DNA of 37,208 nt from Myxococcales bacterium (GCA_023248855.1 JAHFDS010000021.1:1-37208); one strand, 5' to 3'. Positions 1 to 10,048 are shown, numbered from the stretch's first letter. Made by a program: numbers and translations. The notes: a model not told the origin generated them from the letters alone.

Positions 1-1949
1 AAGTCAGGCGCCTCGCCCGCCCCGGCGGGGCTGCCCGCGGCGAGCGTAGCCGAGACCCGCGCACGATCGGCGTCGGTGAGCTCCGGGGCCTCGTCGCTCG
101 CGAGAAAGCCGCGCACGAGCTCGGCCCGGCGGCGCTGCCACTCGTCGTCGGCGTCGGCGGGCAAGCGTGCGCGACCGAGGACCTCGCGCACGCGAGCGGT
201 CGATCCGAGCGGCCGGCCCGCGGCGACGAAGATCCAGCCGAGTCGCTCGACCACGTCGTCGAGGGTGGGCAGCCCGGGTGCGCGCCGCAGCCGCTCGGCG
301 ACGAAGCGCTCGAGCGACGGCACCACGCCCGCCGCGTCACCTCGCACGCGTACGTGCACGAGCGCGTCCTTGCGCTCGGGTGTCATGAGGGCCCCCACTC
401 CGGCCTCCGTCTCGAGGAAGAAGTGAAAGCTCGCCGCCTCGGTCACCGTCCAGGGCAAGCGGCGGCCGCCGCCCATCATCTCGCTGATCTGCCGGAGCGG
501 ACCGACGACCGAGCTCACGCTCGTGACGTGGGGCAGCGAGCGCGCGTAGTCCTCGAGCCGCGCCAGCTCGCGTAGCGCCGCGGGGTCGTCGAGGTCGGTC
601 GCCACCGCCACGTGCACGAACCGGCCGCCGCCGAAGCGATCCTCGAGGAAACGATCGGCCAGCCACGGCTCGGAACCGGGGCGGAAGAACGCGCGCGGCT
701 CCATGCGCACCTCGACGCGCGCGGTCGGCAGCACGAGCAGCGCACCGACGAGGAGCGAGCTCGCCGCGACCACGATGCGGTGGCGCTGCGAAAGGCCCCA
801 CAGCCGCACCAGCACGCGGCCGATGCGGCCGAGCTCCGGCTGGGCGATGGCGCGCCTCGGCCACAGCACGAGCGCGGCTGGCACGAGCGTGAGCGACGAG
901 ATCCAGCACAGGATCACGCCCGATCCGCAGGCGAGGCCGAAGGCGCGCATCGGCGGCACGTCGGTGGCGGCGAAGGCGAAGAAGCCCACCGCGGTGGTCC
1001 CCGCGGCGACCAGCAGCGGCGGCCCCACGATGCCGATCGCCGCCTCGATCGCGGCCTCGGACGGCAGCGAATGCCGGAGGAGATAGTAGCGGCCGAGCAC
1101 GTGCACGGCGTACGAGCTGCCGGACGCGAACAGGATCACCGGCAGCGTCGCGGACGCGACGTTGAACTTCGAGCCCACAAAGCCCATCGCGCCGACGACG
1201 ACCAGGACCGAGAAGCCCACCGACGCGAGCGTGAGCACGACGCCAGCAACGTCGCGGAACGACAGCACGACGACCAGCAGCAAGACGAGGAGCGCGACCG
1301 GTGAGAGCCTCGTGACGTCGGCGCGCGCCTCGTCGTAGATCGTGCGCGCAGCGAACGGCGCGCCTCCGTAGTAGATGGAGAGCGGCGCCAGCGTCTCGGC
1401 CGCCACCCGGCGCACGGCGTCGGTGACCGCGCGATCGCTCGCCCCGAGCACGAGGAACACCATGATCGCCGCCGCGCGGGCGTCTCTGGACACCAGGCTC
1501 CCGGCGACGTGGGCCCGGGAGAGCACGCGATCACGGAGCGCGCGGTGCTCCTCGGCGGACGCCGGCAGGCGGTCGACCAGCGACGTGATCTCAGCGCCCG
1601 CGGGTCCGCTCACGACGTCCGCGATCGACGTCACCGAGACCACGTGATCGACCCCGCCGATGCGACGGATCTCGTCGGTGGCCGCCCGAATACGCGCCAG
1701 CTGAGCGGCCTCGAGCACGTCGTGACCGGGCGGCGCCTCCACGCCCACCATCGCCACGCGCAGGCCGCCGAAGCGGCGGCTGACCTCGGCGAAGAGCTGC
1801 ACGTCCGGATCCCCGGTGGGCAGGAAGGCGAACGGATCCTCCTCCTCCCGCAGCCGCGAGAGGCCCAGCGTGGCCACGAGGGCCACGCCGAGGAAGCAGG
1901 CCAGCACGGCCCGCGAGCGGCGGATCGCGAACGCGGTAAGCGCGCTCAG
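1..1949 (-). CDS. MMPL/RND-family transporter, N-terminal two thirds (cut by left edge)
   Basis: Predicted inner-membrane RND/MMPL exporter (COG1033-like). The frame is open from about 1955 to the window edge, giving roughly 649 residues. In order I see an N-terminal membrane helix, a large periplasmic loop, a block of five hydrophobic helices forming the sterol-sensing-like domain (helix text such as VALLVLLLVVVLSF and VILFASGSSYAVHVLG), an intracellular stretch, helix 7 and most of a second periplasmic loop. The last helix bundle lies outside the window. It is the third gene of the operon kinase, LolA-like carrier, transporter, and such transporters are commonly paired with LolA-like proteins. 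The start is unclear: the frame has a stop at 1956-1958, then a CTG at 1947-1949 that keeps the whole first helix, and the first ordinary start is a GTG at 1905-1907 that would cut into that helix. Substrate unknown; hydrophobic lipids are typical for the family. Confidence 0.85.
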   Translation of the reverse strand, partial: MSALTAFAIRRSRAVLACFLGVALVATLGLSRLREEEDPFAFLPTGDPDVQLFAEVSRRFGGLRVAMVGVEAPPGHDVLEAAQLARIRAATDEIRRIGGVDHVVSVTSIADVVSGPAGAEITSLVDRLPASAEEHRALRDRVLSRAHVAGSLVSRDARAAAIMVFLVLGASDRAVTDAVRRVAAETLAPLSIYYGGAPFAARTIYDEARADVTRLSPVALLVLLLVVVLSFRDVAGVVLTLASVGFSVLVVVGAMGFVGSKFNVASATLPVILFASGSSYAVHVLGRYYLLRHSLPSEAAIEAAIGIVGPPLLVAAGTTAVGFFAFAATDVPPMRAFGLACGSGVILCWISSLTLVPAALVLWPRRAIAQPELGRIGRVLVRLWGLSQRHRIVVAASSLLVGALLVLPTARVEVRMEPRAFFRPGSEPWLADRFLEDRFGGGRFVHVAVATDLDDPAALRELARLEDYARSLPHVTSVSSVVGPLRQISEMMGGGRRLPWTVTEAASFHFFLETEAGVGALMTPERKDALVHVRVRGDAAGVVPSLERFVAERLRRAPGLPTLDDVVERLGWIFVAAGRPLGSTARVREVLGRARLPADADDEWQRRRAELVRGFLASDEAPELTDADRARVSATLAAGSPAGAGEAPD

Positions 1950-1975
1950 AGAGTCCTACGCAGTGGGGGCAACAC

Positions 1976-2800
1976 CTAGTGCTTGCCGCCGCCCCCGGTC
2001 CAGTCCGCCTTGCCGAGCGAGCGCACGGAGAACACGCTGTCCGGCACACCGAGCTCGGTGTGGAACTCCTCCACCAGGAGCTCGGTGGCGTGGTTGCGCT
2101 TGAAGTCGACGTACATGACGGACTTCGGCCACCAGGTGCGCTTGCTCATGCCGGTCTCGACGAAGTTGGTGGAGCTGCGCCGCTTCCAGCGCTGGCCCTT
2201 GTCGTCGTAGTAGTCGAGCGTCTGGAACAACCGGTACCTGAGGTTGGCGACCGCGACCACCTTGGACAGGTCGGAGCCCTTGGCGCGCGGGCGCAGCTCG
2301 ATCGTGGCCTCGTCGCCGCGCTGCGACAGGAGCCTCGCGGTGTAGACCGGACCCATGCGCGTGCGCGTGAGATCGTCCGTCGTGATGTCCGAGCCGAGGA
2401 AGCCCTGCTGCTCGAAGTGCATCCCGAGCCGGCGGATCCGCCCGCTGTCGGGGGTGTAGACGTACATGAGCTCCGGGCTCTCGACGAGGACCTCGAGGCC
2501 ACGCTGATCGGCCGGCGCGAGGAAGCGAATGAGGCGCTTCGACTCGCCCTTGAGCAGCGTACGGACCCGCCGCTCCCGCACCTGGCCGCTCGCCTCCACG
2601 AGCCGCATGCGAACCACCATCATGCGCTCGCCGAGCGCGCTCTGAGCGGCGTCGATCTGCGCGACGATCTCCTCGCCGCGCCGGATGGCCTCCGCCTCGT
2701 TCGCGGGCTCACCCTCGGCGCCGGCCGGGCGCGCGGCCAGCACGAGGACGAGCGAACCCATCAAGGCGAACGCGCACCTGCCGGCGTCAGCCCGGGTCAT
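1976..2800 (-). CDS. LolA-like outer-membrane lipoprotein-sorting protein
   Basis: 274 residues, predicted periplasmic carrier of the COG2834/LolA-like superfamily. A Sec signal peptide with an AGA cleavage site at about residue 28 precedes a beta-rich domain. The segment VYTPDSGRIRRLG followed by GFLGSDITTDDL is the hallmark of the proteins that accompany MMPL/RND exporters: a printed-out strand pair, then a phenylalanine/GSD loop. The ATG overlaps the kinase stop codon as ATGA (2797-2800), so the two are translationally coupled, and the transporter follows directly. I infer that it shuttles a hydrophobic molecule or lipoprotein between the transporter and the outer membrane. Cargo cannot be read from the sequence. 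Confidence 0.85.
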   Translation of the reverse strand: MTRADAGRCAFALMGSLVLVLAARPAGAEGEPANEAEAIRRGEEIVAQIDAAQSALGERMMVVRMRLVEASGQVRERRVRTLLKGESKRLIRFLAPADQRGLEVLVESPELMYVYTPDSGRIRRLGMHFEQQGFLGSDITTDDLTRTRMGPVYTARLLSQRGDEATIELRPRAKGSDLSKVVAVANLRYRLFQTLDYYDDKGQRWKRRSSTNFVETGMSKRTWWPKSVMYVDFKRNHATELLVEEFHTELGVPDSVFSVRSLGKADWTGGGGKH

Positions 2801-4422
2801 GGCGGTGCATCCCGCCTGAGATCGACCACGAGCTCGCCGGCCGCGTCGTCGTCGACCCAGTGCTGCCAGGGCTCGAACCCGCTCAGCTCGAGGCGCACCA
2901 TGTGAACCACGTCGTACGCCAGCTCTACCTCGAGCGGCGTCACCCCGCTCGGCGTGTTGTCCACCGCAACGAACGCGCCCGGTGGGCGGCTGCCGACGCG
3001 CAGGACGCGCCGCGGCCGCCCGAGCGACACCTCCTGCCGCTCCTCGACGCCCCCACGCAGCGCCAGCTCACGCCGCACCGGCGGCCGCTTGGGGGCGCGG
3101 AGCTCGAGCCCATGCGGTCCGGCGGGCAACACGCCATGCAGGGTCAGCGGCGTGTGCCCGAGGCTCTTGCCGTCGATGAGCACCTCGGCCCCCGCGGGAT
3201 CGCTCGCCACCACCAGGTGCGTGGCGGCCGGGCGCAGGACGCCGAAGAGCGCACCCGCGAGCGCCACCCCAGCCACGGGGATCGCGAGCAAGAGCCGCCA
3301 CTTGGGCCGCCGGGGCGGCACCGAGGCGCTCGCGGGCATCTTCGTCACAGGCAGCTCGGGCAACCGGCTGAGCCGCACGGTCGGCTTGTCCGGGACCGAG
3401 GCAGGACCGACGGCGCCCGACGCCGGCGCGGCGCCGCTGCTGCCTTGCCGGCTCGTGCGCGTCTTGGGACGCCGCGACGGCACCTTGGGCGGCTGCAGCG
3501 CGACCCCCTCGGCGCTCGCGATGCTCCGGAGCGTGGTCGCCATCTCGGCCGCCGACGCGGGGCGCGCGGTCGGATCCTTCGCCAGGGCGGCGAGCACGAG
3601 CTCGTCGACCGCGAGGGGTATGCGCGCATCGGGGCGCCGTGTGCTCGGCGGAAGCGGCGGCTCGTTGGCGTGGCGGTAGAGCAGGTTCGCGATCTCCTTC
3701 TCCGGGAACACCATCTCGCCGGTCAGCATCTCGTAGGCGATGCAACCGATCGCGTAGAGGTCCGTGCGCACCTGCACGCCGGCGCCGGAGATCTGCTCGG
3801 GGGCCATGTAGCCAGGCGTCCCGAGGAATTGGCCCGCCTGCGTCAGGCGGCGGGTCGAGGGCGCGAGCTCGGGCGACTTCGCGAGCCCGAAGTCGAGGAC
3901 CTTCACCATGCTGCCGCCGCCCGACTCCGGCACCAGGAACACGTTCTCGGGCTTGAGATCGCGGTGAATGATCTCCGCCGCGTGCGCGGCCGCGAGCGCG
4001 TCGAGCAGCTGCGTGAGCAGATCCAGGGTCGTCGCCAGTGGCAACGGGCCACCGGTCGCCTCGATGCGCTGCCCGAGGCTCTCGCCCTCGAGCAGCTCCA
4101 TCGCGAAGAACGCCTCGCCGCGCTCGGTGGTGCCGAAGTCGAGCACATCGACGATGTTGGGATGGCCGATGCGGCTCGCGGCGCGGGCCTCGGCGCGGAA
4201 CCGCTCGAGGGCGTCCGGATACCCCGAGTACGCGCGGTGCAGCACCTTGAGGGCGAACGCGCGGTCGATCTCGACGTGCACGACCTCGTAGACGACGCCC
4301 ATGCCGCCCTCGCCCAGGACGCCGAGGACGCGGTACCGCTGCGCCAGCACCGCGTCAGGCGGGTAGCGCCCGGCCTCCACGCTCGCTTCCCCGTCCTTGG
4401 GCGCCTCACCCGATTGACGCAA
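2797..4422 (-). CDS. Ser/Thr protein kinase with membrane helix and two PEGA domains
   Basis: 541 residues. The cytoplasmic kinase domain (about 30-300) has all Hanks motifs: glycine loop GEGGMGVVY (37-45), catalytic Lys59, HRDLKPEN (153-160), DFG (177-179) and APE (207-209), so it should be active. A basic, Pro/Ser-rich linker leads to one membrane helix (about 383-405), followed outside the membrane by two PEGA-type beta domains (about 408-470 and 478-532). This is the usual myxobacterial transmembrane eukaryote-like kinase layout. The start is TTG at 4420-4422 with GAGG just upstream; the nearby ATG at about 4438 is in another frame that ends at 4406. It is the first gene of the operon with the LolA-like protein and the MMPL transporter, so control of envelope export is the likely role. 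The phosphorylation target is unknown. Confidence 0.9.
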   Translation of the reverse strand: MRQSGEAPKDGEASVEAGRYPPDAVLAQRYRVLGVLGEGGMGVVYEVVHVEIDRAFALKVLHRAYSGYPDALERFRAEARAASRIGHPNIVDVLDFGTTERGEAFFAMELLEGESLGQRIEATGGPLPLATTLDLLTQLLDALAAAHAAEIIHRDLKPENVFLVPESGGGSMVKVLDFGLAKSPELAPSTRRLTQAGQFLGTPGYMAPEQISGAGVQVRTDLYAIGCIAYEMLTGEMVFPEKEIANLLYRHANEPPLPPSTRRPDARIPLAVDELVLAALAKDPTARPASAAEMATTLRSIASAEGVALQPPKVPSRRPKTRTSRQGSSGAAPASGAVGPASVPDKPTVRLSRLPELPVTKMPASASVPPRRPKWRLLLAIPVAGVALAGALFGVLRPAATHLVVASDPAGAEVLIDGKSLGHTPLTLHGVLPAGPHGLELRAPKRPPVRRELALRGGVEERQEVSLGRPRRVLRVGSRPPGAFVAVDNTPSGVTPLEVELAYDVVHMVRLELSGFEPWQHWVDDDAAGELVVDLRRDAPP

Positions 4423-4436
4423 ACTGCCTCAGCCTC

Positions 4437-4442
4437 ATCCTA
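4437..4442 (-). promoter_or_regulatory. candidate -10 element of the kinase operon
   Basis: TAGGAT on the minus strand, 14 bases before the TTG start. The predicted transcript would have an 8-base leader beginning with the GAGG that serves as ribosome-binding site. It overlaps by two bases the rightward candidate TATCAT at 4441-4446. Confidence 0.35.
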
Positions 4443-4446
4443 TCAT
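4441..4446 (+). promoter_or_regulatory. candidate -10 element of the outer-membrane barrel gene
   Basis: TATCAT, predicting a start near 4453 and a leader of about 22 bases that contains AGGGG before the ATG at 4475. A TTGACG lies at 4414-4419, but its spacing of 21 bases to TATCAT is longer than usual, so the -35 is uncertain. Confidence 0.3.
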
Positions 4447-4474
4447 CCCGCGCGCGCGCCTTTGCAGGGGTATC

Positions 4475-6124
4475 ATGCGGTCGGTGATGGCGTCCTTGCG
4501 GATCGCGGTCCTGGTCGGTCTCGCGCTCCTGCCTGTCCCGGTGGCCGCCGCTCCGGGCGATCCAGCCCCGCCGACGGCGCCCGAGGCTCCCGCGCCGGAT
4601 GACGACCCCGTGACCGCCCGCATGCGGGCCGCGCTCGAAAGGCCGGTGGCGCCGGAGCCCGCGGCGCCCACGGAACCGACCGCGGGCCCGAGGCTCGAGT
4701 GGTCCGGGCTCGTGTCGAGCGATGTGCGCTACGTGGTCATCCCAAAGTCGGACCTCGTGGCCGGCACGCGCCAGACCCTCATCGACTACGGCTTCGCGCG
4801 CAACGACAACGTGCTCAAGCTCAAGCCGACGGCCACGCTGTCGCCGCACGTGCGTGCGCACGCGAACGTGGACTTCGTCCTGCGCGGCTTCTCCGAGGCC
4901 GACACGCTCGGCGACCTGTCGCGGCGCGAGCGCACCGATCCCTTCTACCTGCGCACCTACGCCCTCTACGTCGAGGTGAACGAGGTGCTGCCCGGCCTCG
5001 ATCTGCGCGTCGGCCGCCAGGTCGTGACCTGGGGCGCCTCGGACGCGTTCTCCCCGCTCAACGTGGCCAACGCGCGCGATTTCGACAACGCGCTCCTGTT
5101 CGGCGACCCCATCGGCACCGACATGCTGCGCATCGACTACGCCCCGGCGGACTGGCTGCGCGCCACCGCGGTGGCGATCCCGGTGTTCCGCCCCGGTCTC
5201 ATCCCGCCGAGCGCGCGCCTCGGGCTCGGCACCGCCGACCGCATCCGCATCCAGGGCGACCGCTTCCGGCGCGAGCTGGCGATGCTGGTGGCGCTCGGCC
5301 CCCCCAAGGAGATCACCGTCGCGGTCGAGCGCCCCGTCGCGCTGGCGGAGGACGTCGCCGCGGGAGCGCGCGTGCAGACCCGCGTCCTCGACATCGACCT
5401 TGCGGCGCTCTACTTCCGGGGCCACTTCGACCTGCCGAGCCCCACTCGCTCGGTCACCTCGACCGCCGACGACGGCACGAGGACCACCGCCGTCACCCTG
5501 GGCTTTCCGCGCTTCCAGCTGGCCGGGCTCGAGCTCTCGAGCGAGCTCCCGTTCGGCCCACGCCCCGGCCTCTGGGCGGACGTGGCGCTCTACTTCCCCG
5601 AGGAGGCCCGGCTCTCGCTCGAGACCCCGGGCATGTTCTCAGGAGAGATCCGGGAAGCCGCGGACGGCTCGCTGTCCCTCGACGGCACCGGCGCGCGTCC
5701 CGTGGTCGTGCCGTCACGGCCCTTCCCGAAGTGGACCGTGGGCGCCGACGTGACGCTGTTTCACCACCTCTACGTGAACCTGCAGTGGGCGCACGGCTTC
5801 CTCGACGAGTACGGAAGCGGCCTCGAGGTCAGGCGCGTCGCCTTCGGTACGAGCCCCGAGGTGACCTGGGACCGCATCGGCGACTACCTCGTCGCCGGTG
5901 GCGACCTCAAGCTCCTGTCCGACCAGCTGCTCTTGCGTGTCTTCGGCATCTGGAAGGTCGGCCACGCGACCGGGATCGGCTTTCCGCAGGTGTCCTGGCT
6001 GGGCTGGGACGGCGTGGACCTGTCGGTGGGCGCGTTCCTCTTGCTCGGCGACGAGAACACCAAGTTCGGCGATCCCGCCGCGGGCGGCTCGCAGGCCTTC
6101 GCACGCGCCACGCTCTCCTTCTGA
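4475..6124 (+). CDS. DUF1302-like outer-membrane beta-barrel protein
   Basis: 549 residues. A signal peptide (hydrophobic core IAVLVGLALLPVPVAA) is followed by a Pro/Ala-rich stretch and then alternating strands of an outer-membrane barrel ending in the aromatic-type C-terminus ARATLSF. The segment LDLRVGRQVVTWGASDAFSPLNVANARDF resembles the conserved early region of DUF1302 barrels (GRQ..WG...AF...N). Proteins of that family are often encoded beside MMPL/RND exporters and LolA- or DUF1329-type proteins, which matches the divergent kinase/LolA/MMPL operon 52 bases away. I infer an outer-membrane partner or porin for the same export route. The start ATG at 4475 has AGGGG upstream; the second ATG (4487) would still leave a signal peptide. 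Confidence 0.8.
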   Translation: MRSVMASLRIAVLVGLALLPVPVAAAPGDPAPPTAPEAPAPDDDPVTARMRAALERPVAPEPAAPTEPTAGPRLEWSGLVSSDVRYVVIPKSDLVAGTRQTLIDYGFARNDNVLKLKPTATLSPHVRAHANVDFVLRGFSEADTLGDLSRRERTDPFYLRTYALYVEVNEVLPGLDLRVGRQVVTWGASDAFSPLNVANARDFDNALLFGDPIGTDMLRIDYAPADWLRATAVAIPVFRPGLIPPSARLGLGTADRIRIQGDRFRRELAMLVALGPPKEITVAVERPVALAEDVAAGARVQTRVLDIDLAALYFRGHFDLPSPTRSVTSTADDGTRTTAVTLGFPRFQLAGLELSSELPFGPRPGLWADVALYFPEEARLSLETPGMFSGEIREAADGSLSLDGTGARPVVVPSRPFPKWTVGADVTLFHHLYVNLQWAHGFLDEYGSGLEVRRVAFGTSPEVTWDRIGDYLVAGGDLKLLSDQLLLRVFGIWKVGHATGIGFPQVSWLGWDGVDLSVGAFLLLGDENTKFGDPAAGGSQAFARATLSF

Positions 6125-6132
6125 GCCGCGTG

Positions 6133-6151
6133 TTCCGGCCCGCGGCCGGAA
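6133..6151. terminator. GC hairpin after the barrel gene
   Basis: An 8-base-pair perfect stem (TTCCGGCC with GGCCGGAA) with a 3-base loop, nine bases after the barrel stop codon. There is no U-tract, so it may be a factor-dependent terminator or a 3'-end stabiliser rather than a classical intrinsic terminator. Confidence 0.35.
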
Positions 6152-6161
6152 TGGCCCGTGG

Positions 6162-6167
6162 TACGAT
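6162..6167 (+). promoter_or_regulatory. candidate leaderless -10 (TACGAT)
   Basis: TACGAT stands exactly six bases before the GTG at 6174, placing the predicted transcription start on the start codon. No Shine-Dalgarno sequence lies between them. Confidence 0.45.
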
Positions 6168-6173
6168 GTCCGC

Positions 6174-7142
6174 GTGAAGGTGGTATCCACGTGGGTCCTG
6201 GTCCTGGTCGGGTGTGGAGGGACCACGGATCACCGGATCCAGCCCGGCACGGGGGAGGCGACGGACGGCGGCGTCGTGGCGCGCTGCTCCGAGACGCTGA
6301 GCTTCGTCATCGATCACATCATGCTGCCGTCGGACCGCGCGGACGCGCGCCTGCTCGGCTGCGATCTCGACGGCCAGGGCGGCATCGACAACCAGCTCGG
6401 CCAGGAGCTGGCCGACTTCTCCGCGCTCGGCGTCAACGTGCAGCGCGCGCTCGAGCAGTCGGTGGCGACGGGCAAGCAGGTCCTGCTGGTGGACCTGTGC
6501 GCGGCCGATCTGAAGAACGTCGCGGCGGCGAGCTTCCGTGTCTCGGTCGGGCGCTACCTCGGGCCGACCTGGGATCCCGTGGTGGCGTTCTCCGGCAACG
6601 GCGAGTTCGCGCGCGATCCCACGCGCGGCGCCATCCTCGACGGCGTCATCCGCAACCGCCTCGGGCAATTCGGGCCCGGCGCGGTGGACCTTCCGGTGGC
6701 GCTGGTCGCCGGGGCCGAGCCGCTACACCTGACCCTGCAGAGCGCGCAGGTTTTCGCGGTCGCCATCGCCGAGGGCGGGCGCCGCATCGACGGCGCGCGC
6801 GTCTGCGGCGGCCTGTCGGAGCCCGACATCAGCGCGCAGGTGATCCCGGCGATGGCGCAGCTGCTCGTGCAGCGCATCGCGCAGGGCGGAGATCTCGCGG
6901 TGCAGCTGTGCGCGACCTTCGACGGCGCCCACCGCTGTGCCCCCGACGCCGCGTCGTGTGGACGCTTCAGCGCGGGCGCCGCGGGCCCGCCCACGGACTG
7001 CATCCGGCCGAGCGAGCTCGAGACCAACGCCACGGCCAGCGCCGCGATCAGGCCCGACGTCGTGGTCGATGGCCTGCCCCTGATGTCCTTCGGCATCGGC
7101 TTCTCGGCGGTGCCGGCGGTGATCCGCGCGGACGTGCCCTGA
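6174..7142 (+). CDS. secreted lipoprotein of unknown function
   Basis: 322 residues. GTG is the chosen start because it gives a compact lipoprotein signal: a short basic N-terminus, hydrophobic STWVLVLVG and a lipobox LVGC at about residues 11-14, followed by GG. The frame is open further upstream, but that part is antisense-like sequence with no signal peptide. The mature part has several Cys residues (RCSETL, LLGCDLDG, DLCAAD, RVCGG, QLCATF, HRCAPD, SCGRF, DCIRP), probably disulphide-bonded in the periplasm or at the surface. A central stretch speaks of a compact alpha/beta domain (VVAFSGNGEF, PVALVAGAEPLHLTLQSAQVFAVAI). I do not recognise a family. It lies between the barrel gene and ybiT on the same strand, each with its own likely promoter. 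Confidence 0.75.
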   Translation: MKVVSTWVLVLVGCGGTTDHRIQPGTGEATDGGVVARCSETLSFVIDHIMLPSDRADARLLGCDLDGQGGIDNQLGQELADFSALGVNVQRALEQSVATGKQVLLVDLCAADLKNVAAASFRVSVGRYLGPTWDPVVAFSGNGEFARDPTRGAILDGVIRNRLGQFGPGAVDLPVALVAGAEPLHLTLQSAQVFAVAIAEGGRRIDGARVCGGLSEPDISAQVIPAMAQLLVQRIAQGGDLAVQLCATFDGAHRCAPDAASCGRFSAGAAGPPTDCIRPSELETNATASAAIRPDVVVDGLPLMSFGIGFSAVPAVIRADVP

Positions 7143-7174
7143 CGGTTCCACGGGCGCGATCGCCCCGGGTGGCG

Positions 7175-7180
7175 TATAAG
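7175..7180 (+). promoter_or_regulatory. candidate -10 (TATAAG) of ybiT
   Basis: TATAAG lies eight bases before the ybiT ATG, predicting a leader of only about two bases; no Shine-Dalgarno sequence is present. Confidence 0.35.
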
Positions 7181-7188
7181 GCGCCGCC

Positions 7189-8783
<1,595 letters not shown>

Positions 8784-8787
<4 letters not shown>

Positions 8788-9179
8788 CCGCAATCGTGCC
8801 TCCAGTCGTCGTGCCTCCGGTCGTCGTGGAATTCATCCCGGGCACCCGTGTCGAGCGCGAGCCGCCGCACACGACCGGGCTGCCCATCGTCGGCAATGGG
8901 CCTCCCGGGACGTTCGTGGTGTTTGCAGGCAATGCGCGCGTCCCCTTGCCGACCGACCAGATCGTGAGCGCCGACGACACGGGCGGCGCCGCGCGCGTGG
9001 GCTTCGGCGGCATGCGCTTCGATGGTGTCGAGGACGGCCTGCTGGTCTTTCGCCGCGTGCGGGACCTGTGGCCGCCCGAGCGCCTCTCACCCGAGCGCGG
9101 TGTTCGGATGACCCTCGAGCCGGCGATGGTGACCGTCGTGCTGGTCGAGGGCCACGTCGTCTGGCCCGCCGTGCACTGA
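8784..9179 (+). CDS. small unknown protein downstream of ybiT
   Basis: 131 residues. The GTG start overlaps the ybiT stop as GTGA, a typical coupled arrangement, and codon use has the high third-position GC of its neighbours, so it is probably real. It opens with a short internal repeat (PPVVV twice, encoded by near-identical 15-base units at about 8799-8830). A Gly/Val-rich beta-like body follows (PGTFVVFAGNARVPLPTDQI, FGGMRFDGVEDGLLVFRRV) and it ends VVLVEGHVVWPAVH. No signal peptide, membrane helix or known family recognised. It ends five bases before the stop of the convergent gene at 9185. Confidence 0.6.
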
Positions 9180-9184
9180 GGCAA

Positions 9185-10048
9185 TCAGCTGTCGTAGGTG
9201 AACCGAACGCCCGGGCAGCTCGCGACGATCCAGTCGTGGTACTCGCCGTGGCACGCCTCGAGGTCGCCGACAAGGACGCGACCGCCGCAGCGGAGCGTCC
9301 CCGCAGGCGGACAGCCGTAGGGCTGGCACGACGGCGTGGTCGGCGGGCACGGGAGGCGGAAGCATCCGGCCAGCAGGTCCTGGCAGCGCGTCCCGCTCGG
9401 ACAGGACGGCGGCACGAGCGCGCACGTGGCGTAGGGAATGCATTGAGCGCTCCCGGAATGCGCGCTGCAATAGCTGCCACGCACGCAATGGAGCACGGCG
9501 CAATCCGCCGCGGCGGGGGGCGCGCAGTCGCGCGACTCCGCGCCGCGAATCCAGCGGATCGCGCCGATCGGCGTGGTGGGGCGCGCGATCCTGACCAGCG
9601 TCTGCGGGGTCGATGAGCGGGCCTCGGGCACGCAGAAGCGACCCGGCGCCACCAGCGCCGTCGTTGCGACGAGCGAACGGAAGTCGTCGGCGATGCGCAC
9701 GCCGCGCACCTCGGCTGAAAAGCCCTGCGTCGGCTGTGTCCCGGCGCCGTAGTAGATCGCCCACTCGTGGGCGAAGTCGATGCCCGCCGGATCGGTGCGA
9801 AACAGCGCACGCCAGTCGCTGGCGCTCGCGATCAGCCTCCGGCGCGGTGCCGTGCTCTCCGGCGTACCCGCCGGAATCGGCAGCAAGTCGAACGCGAGGT
9901 CGCGCGAATCGGCCTTGCCGGCCTCGCCATCGGGCAGCGCGTCACCGAGATCGACCACCTCGCTGGAATCGTCGAAGTCGCCCGGCTCTCGCGCTGCACA
10001 AGCGAGCGCGCAAAGGATGCCAAGCCCCAGGAGCCTCGTCGAACGCAT
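9185..10048 (-). CDS. lipoprotein with PrcB-like domain and Cys-rich tail
   Basis: 287 residues. The ATG at 10046-10048 gives a good lipoprotein signal (RSTRLLGLGILCALACA, lipobox LACA); longer reading would place 23 untypical residues before it. Residues about 65-145 (SDWRALF...IDFAHEWAIYYGAGTQPTQGFSAEVRGVRI...GRFCVPEARSSTPQTLVRI) follow the pattern of the PrcB C-terminal domain, a beta-sandwich found in protease-associated lipoproteins. The last 120 residues hold about 16 Cys in short-spaced pairs (CVRGSYC, CIPYATC, CPSGTRC, CRLPCPP types), as in myxobacterial secreted Cys-rich repeats. Function is not known; a peptidase-regulating or surface-binding role is possible. It converges on the small gene at 8784 and diverges from the propeller-like gene at 10381. 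Confidence 0.75.
   Translation of the reverse strand: MRSTRLLGLGILCALACAAREPGDFDDSSEVVDLGDALPDGEAGKADSRDLAFDLLPIPAGTPESTAPRRRLIASASDWRALFRTDPAGIDFAHEWAIYYGAGTQPTQGFSAEVRGVRIADDFRSLVATTALVAPGRFCVPEARSSTPQTLVRIARPTTPIGAIRWIRGAESRDCAPPAAADCAVLHCVRGSYCSAHSGSAQCIPYATCALVPPSCPSGTRCQDLLAGCFRLPCPPTTPSCQPYGCPPAGTLRCGGRVLVGDLEACHGEYHDWIVASCPGVRFTYDS

Noticed and set aside
7156-7163. GCGATCGC octamer upstream of ybiT
   Set aside because: Resembles the cyanobacterial HIP1 palindrome, but a single copy in GC-rich DNA means nothing.
9249-9264. TGGCACG sequences inside genes (also near 9326, 10963, 28436)
   Set aside because: The -12 half is absent or misplaced and they lie within coding sequence.
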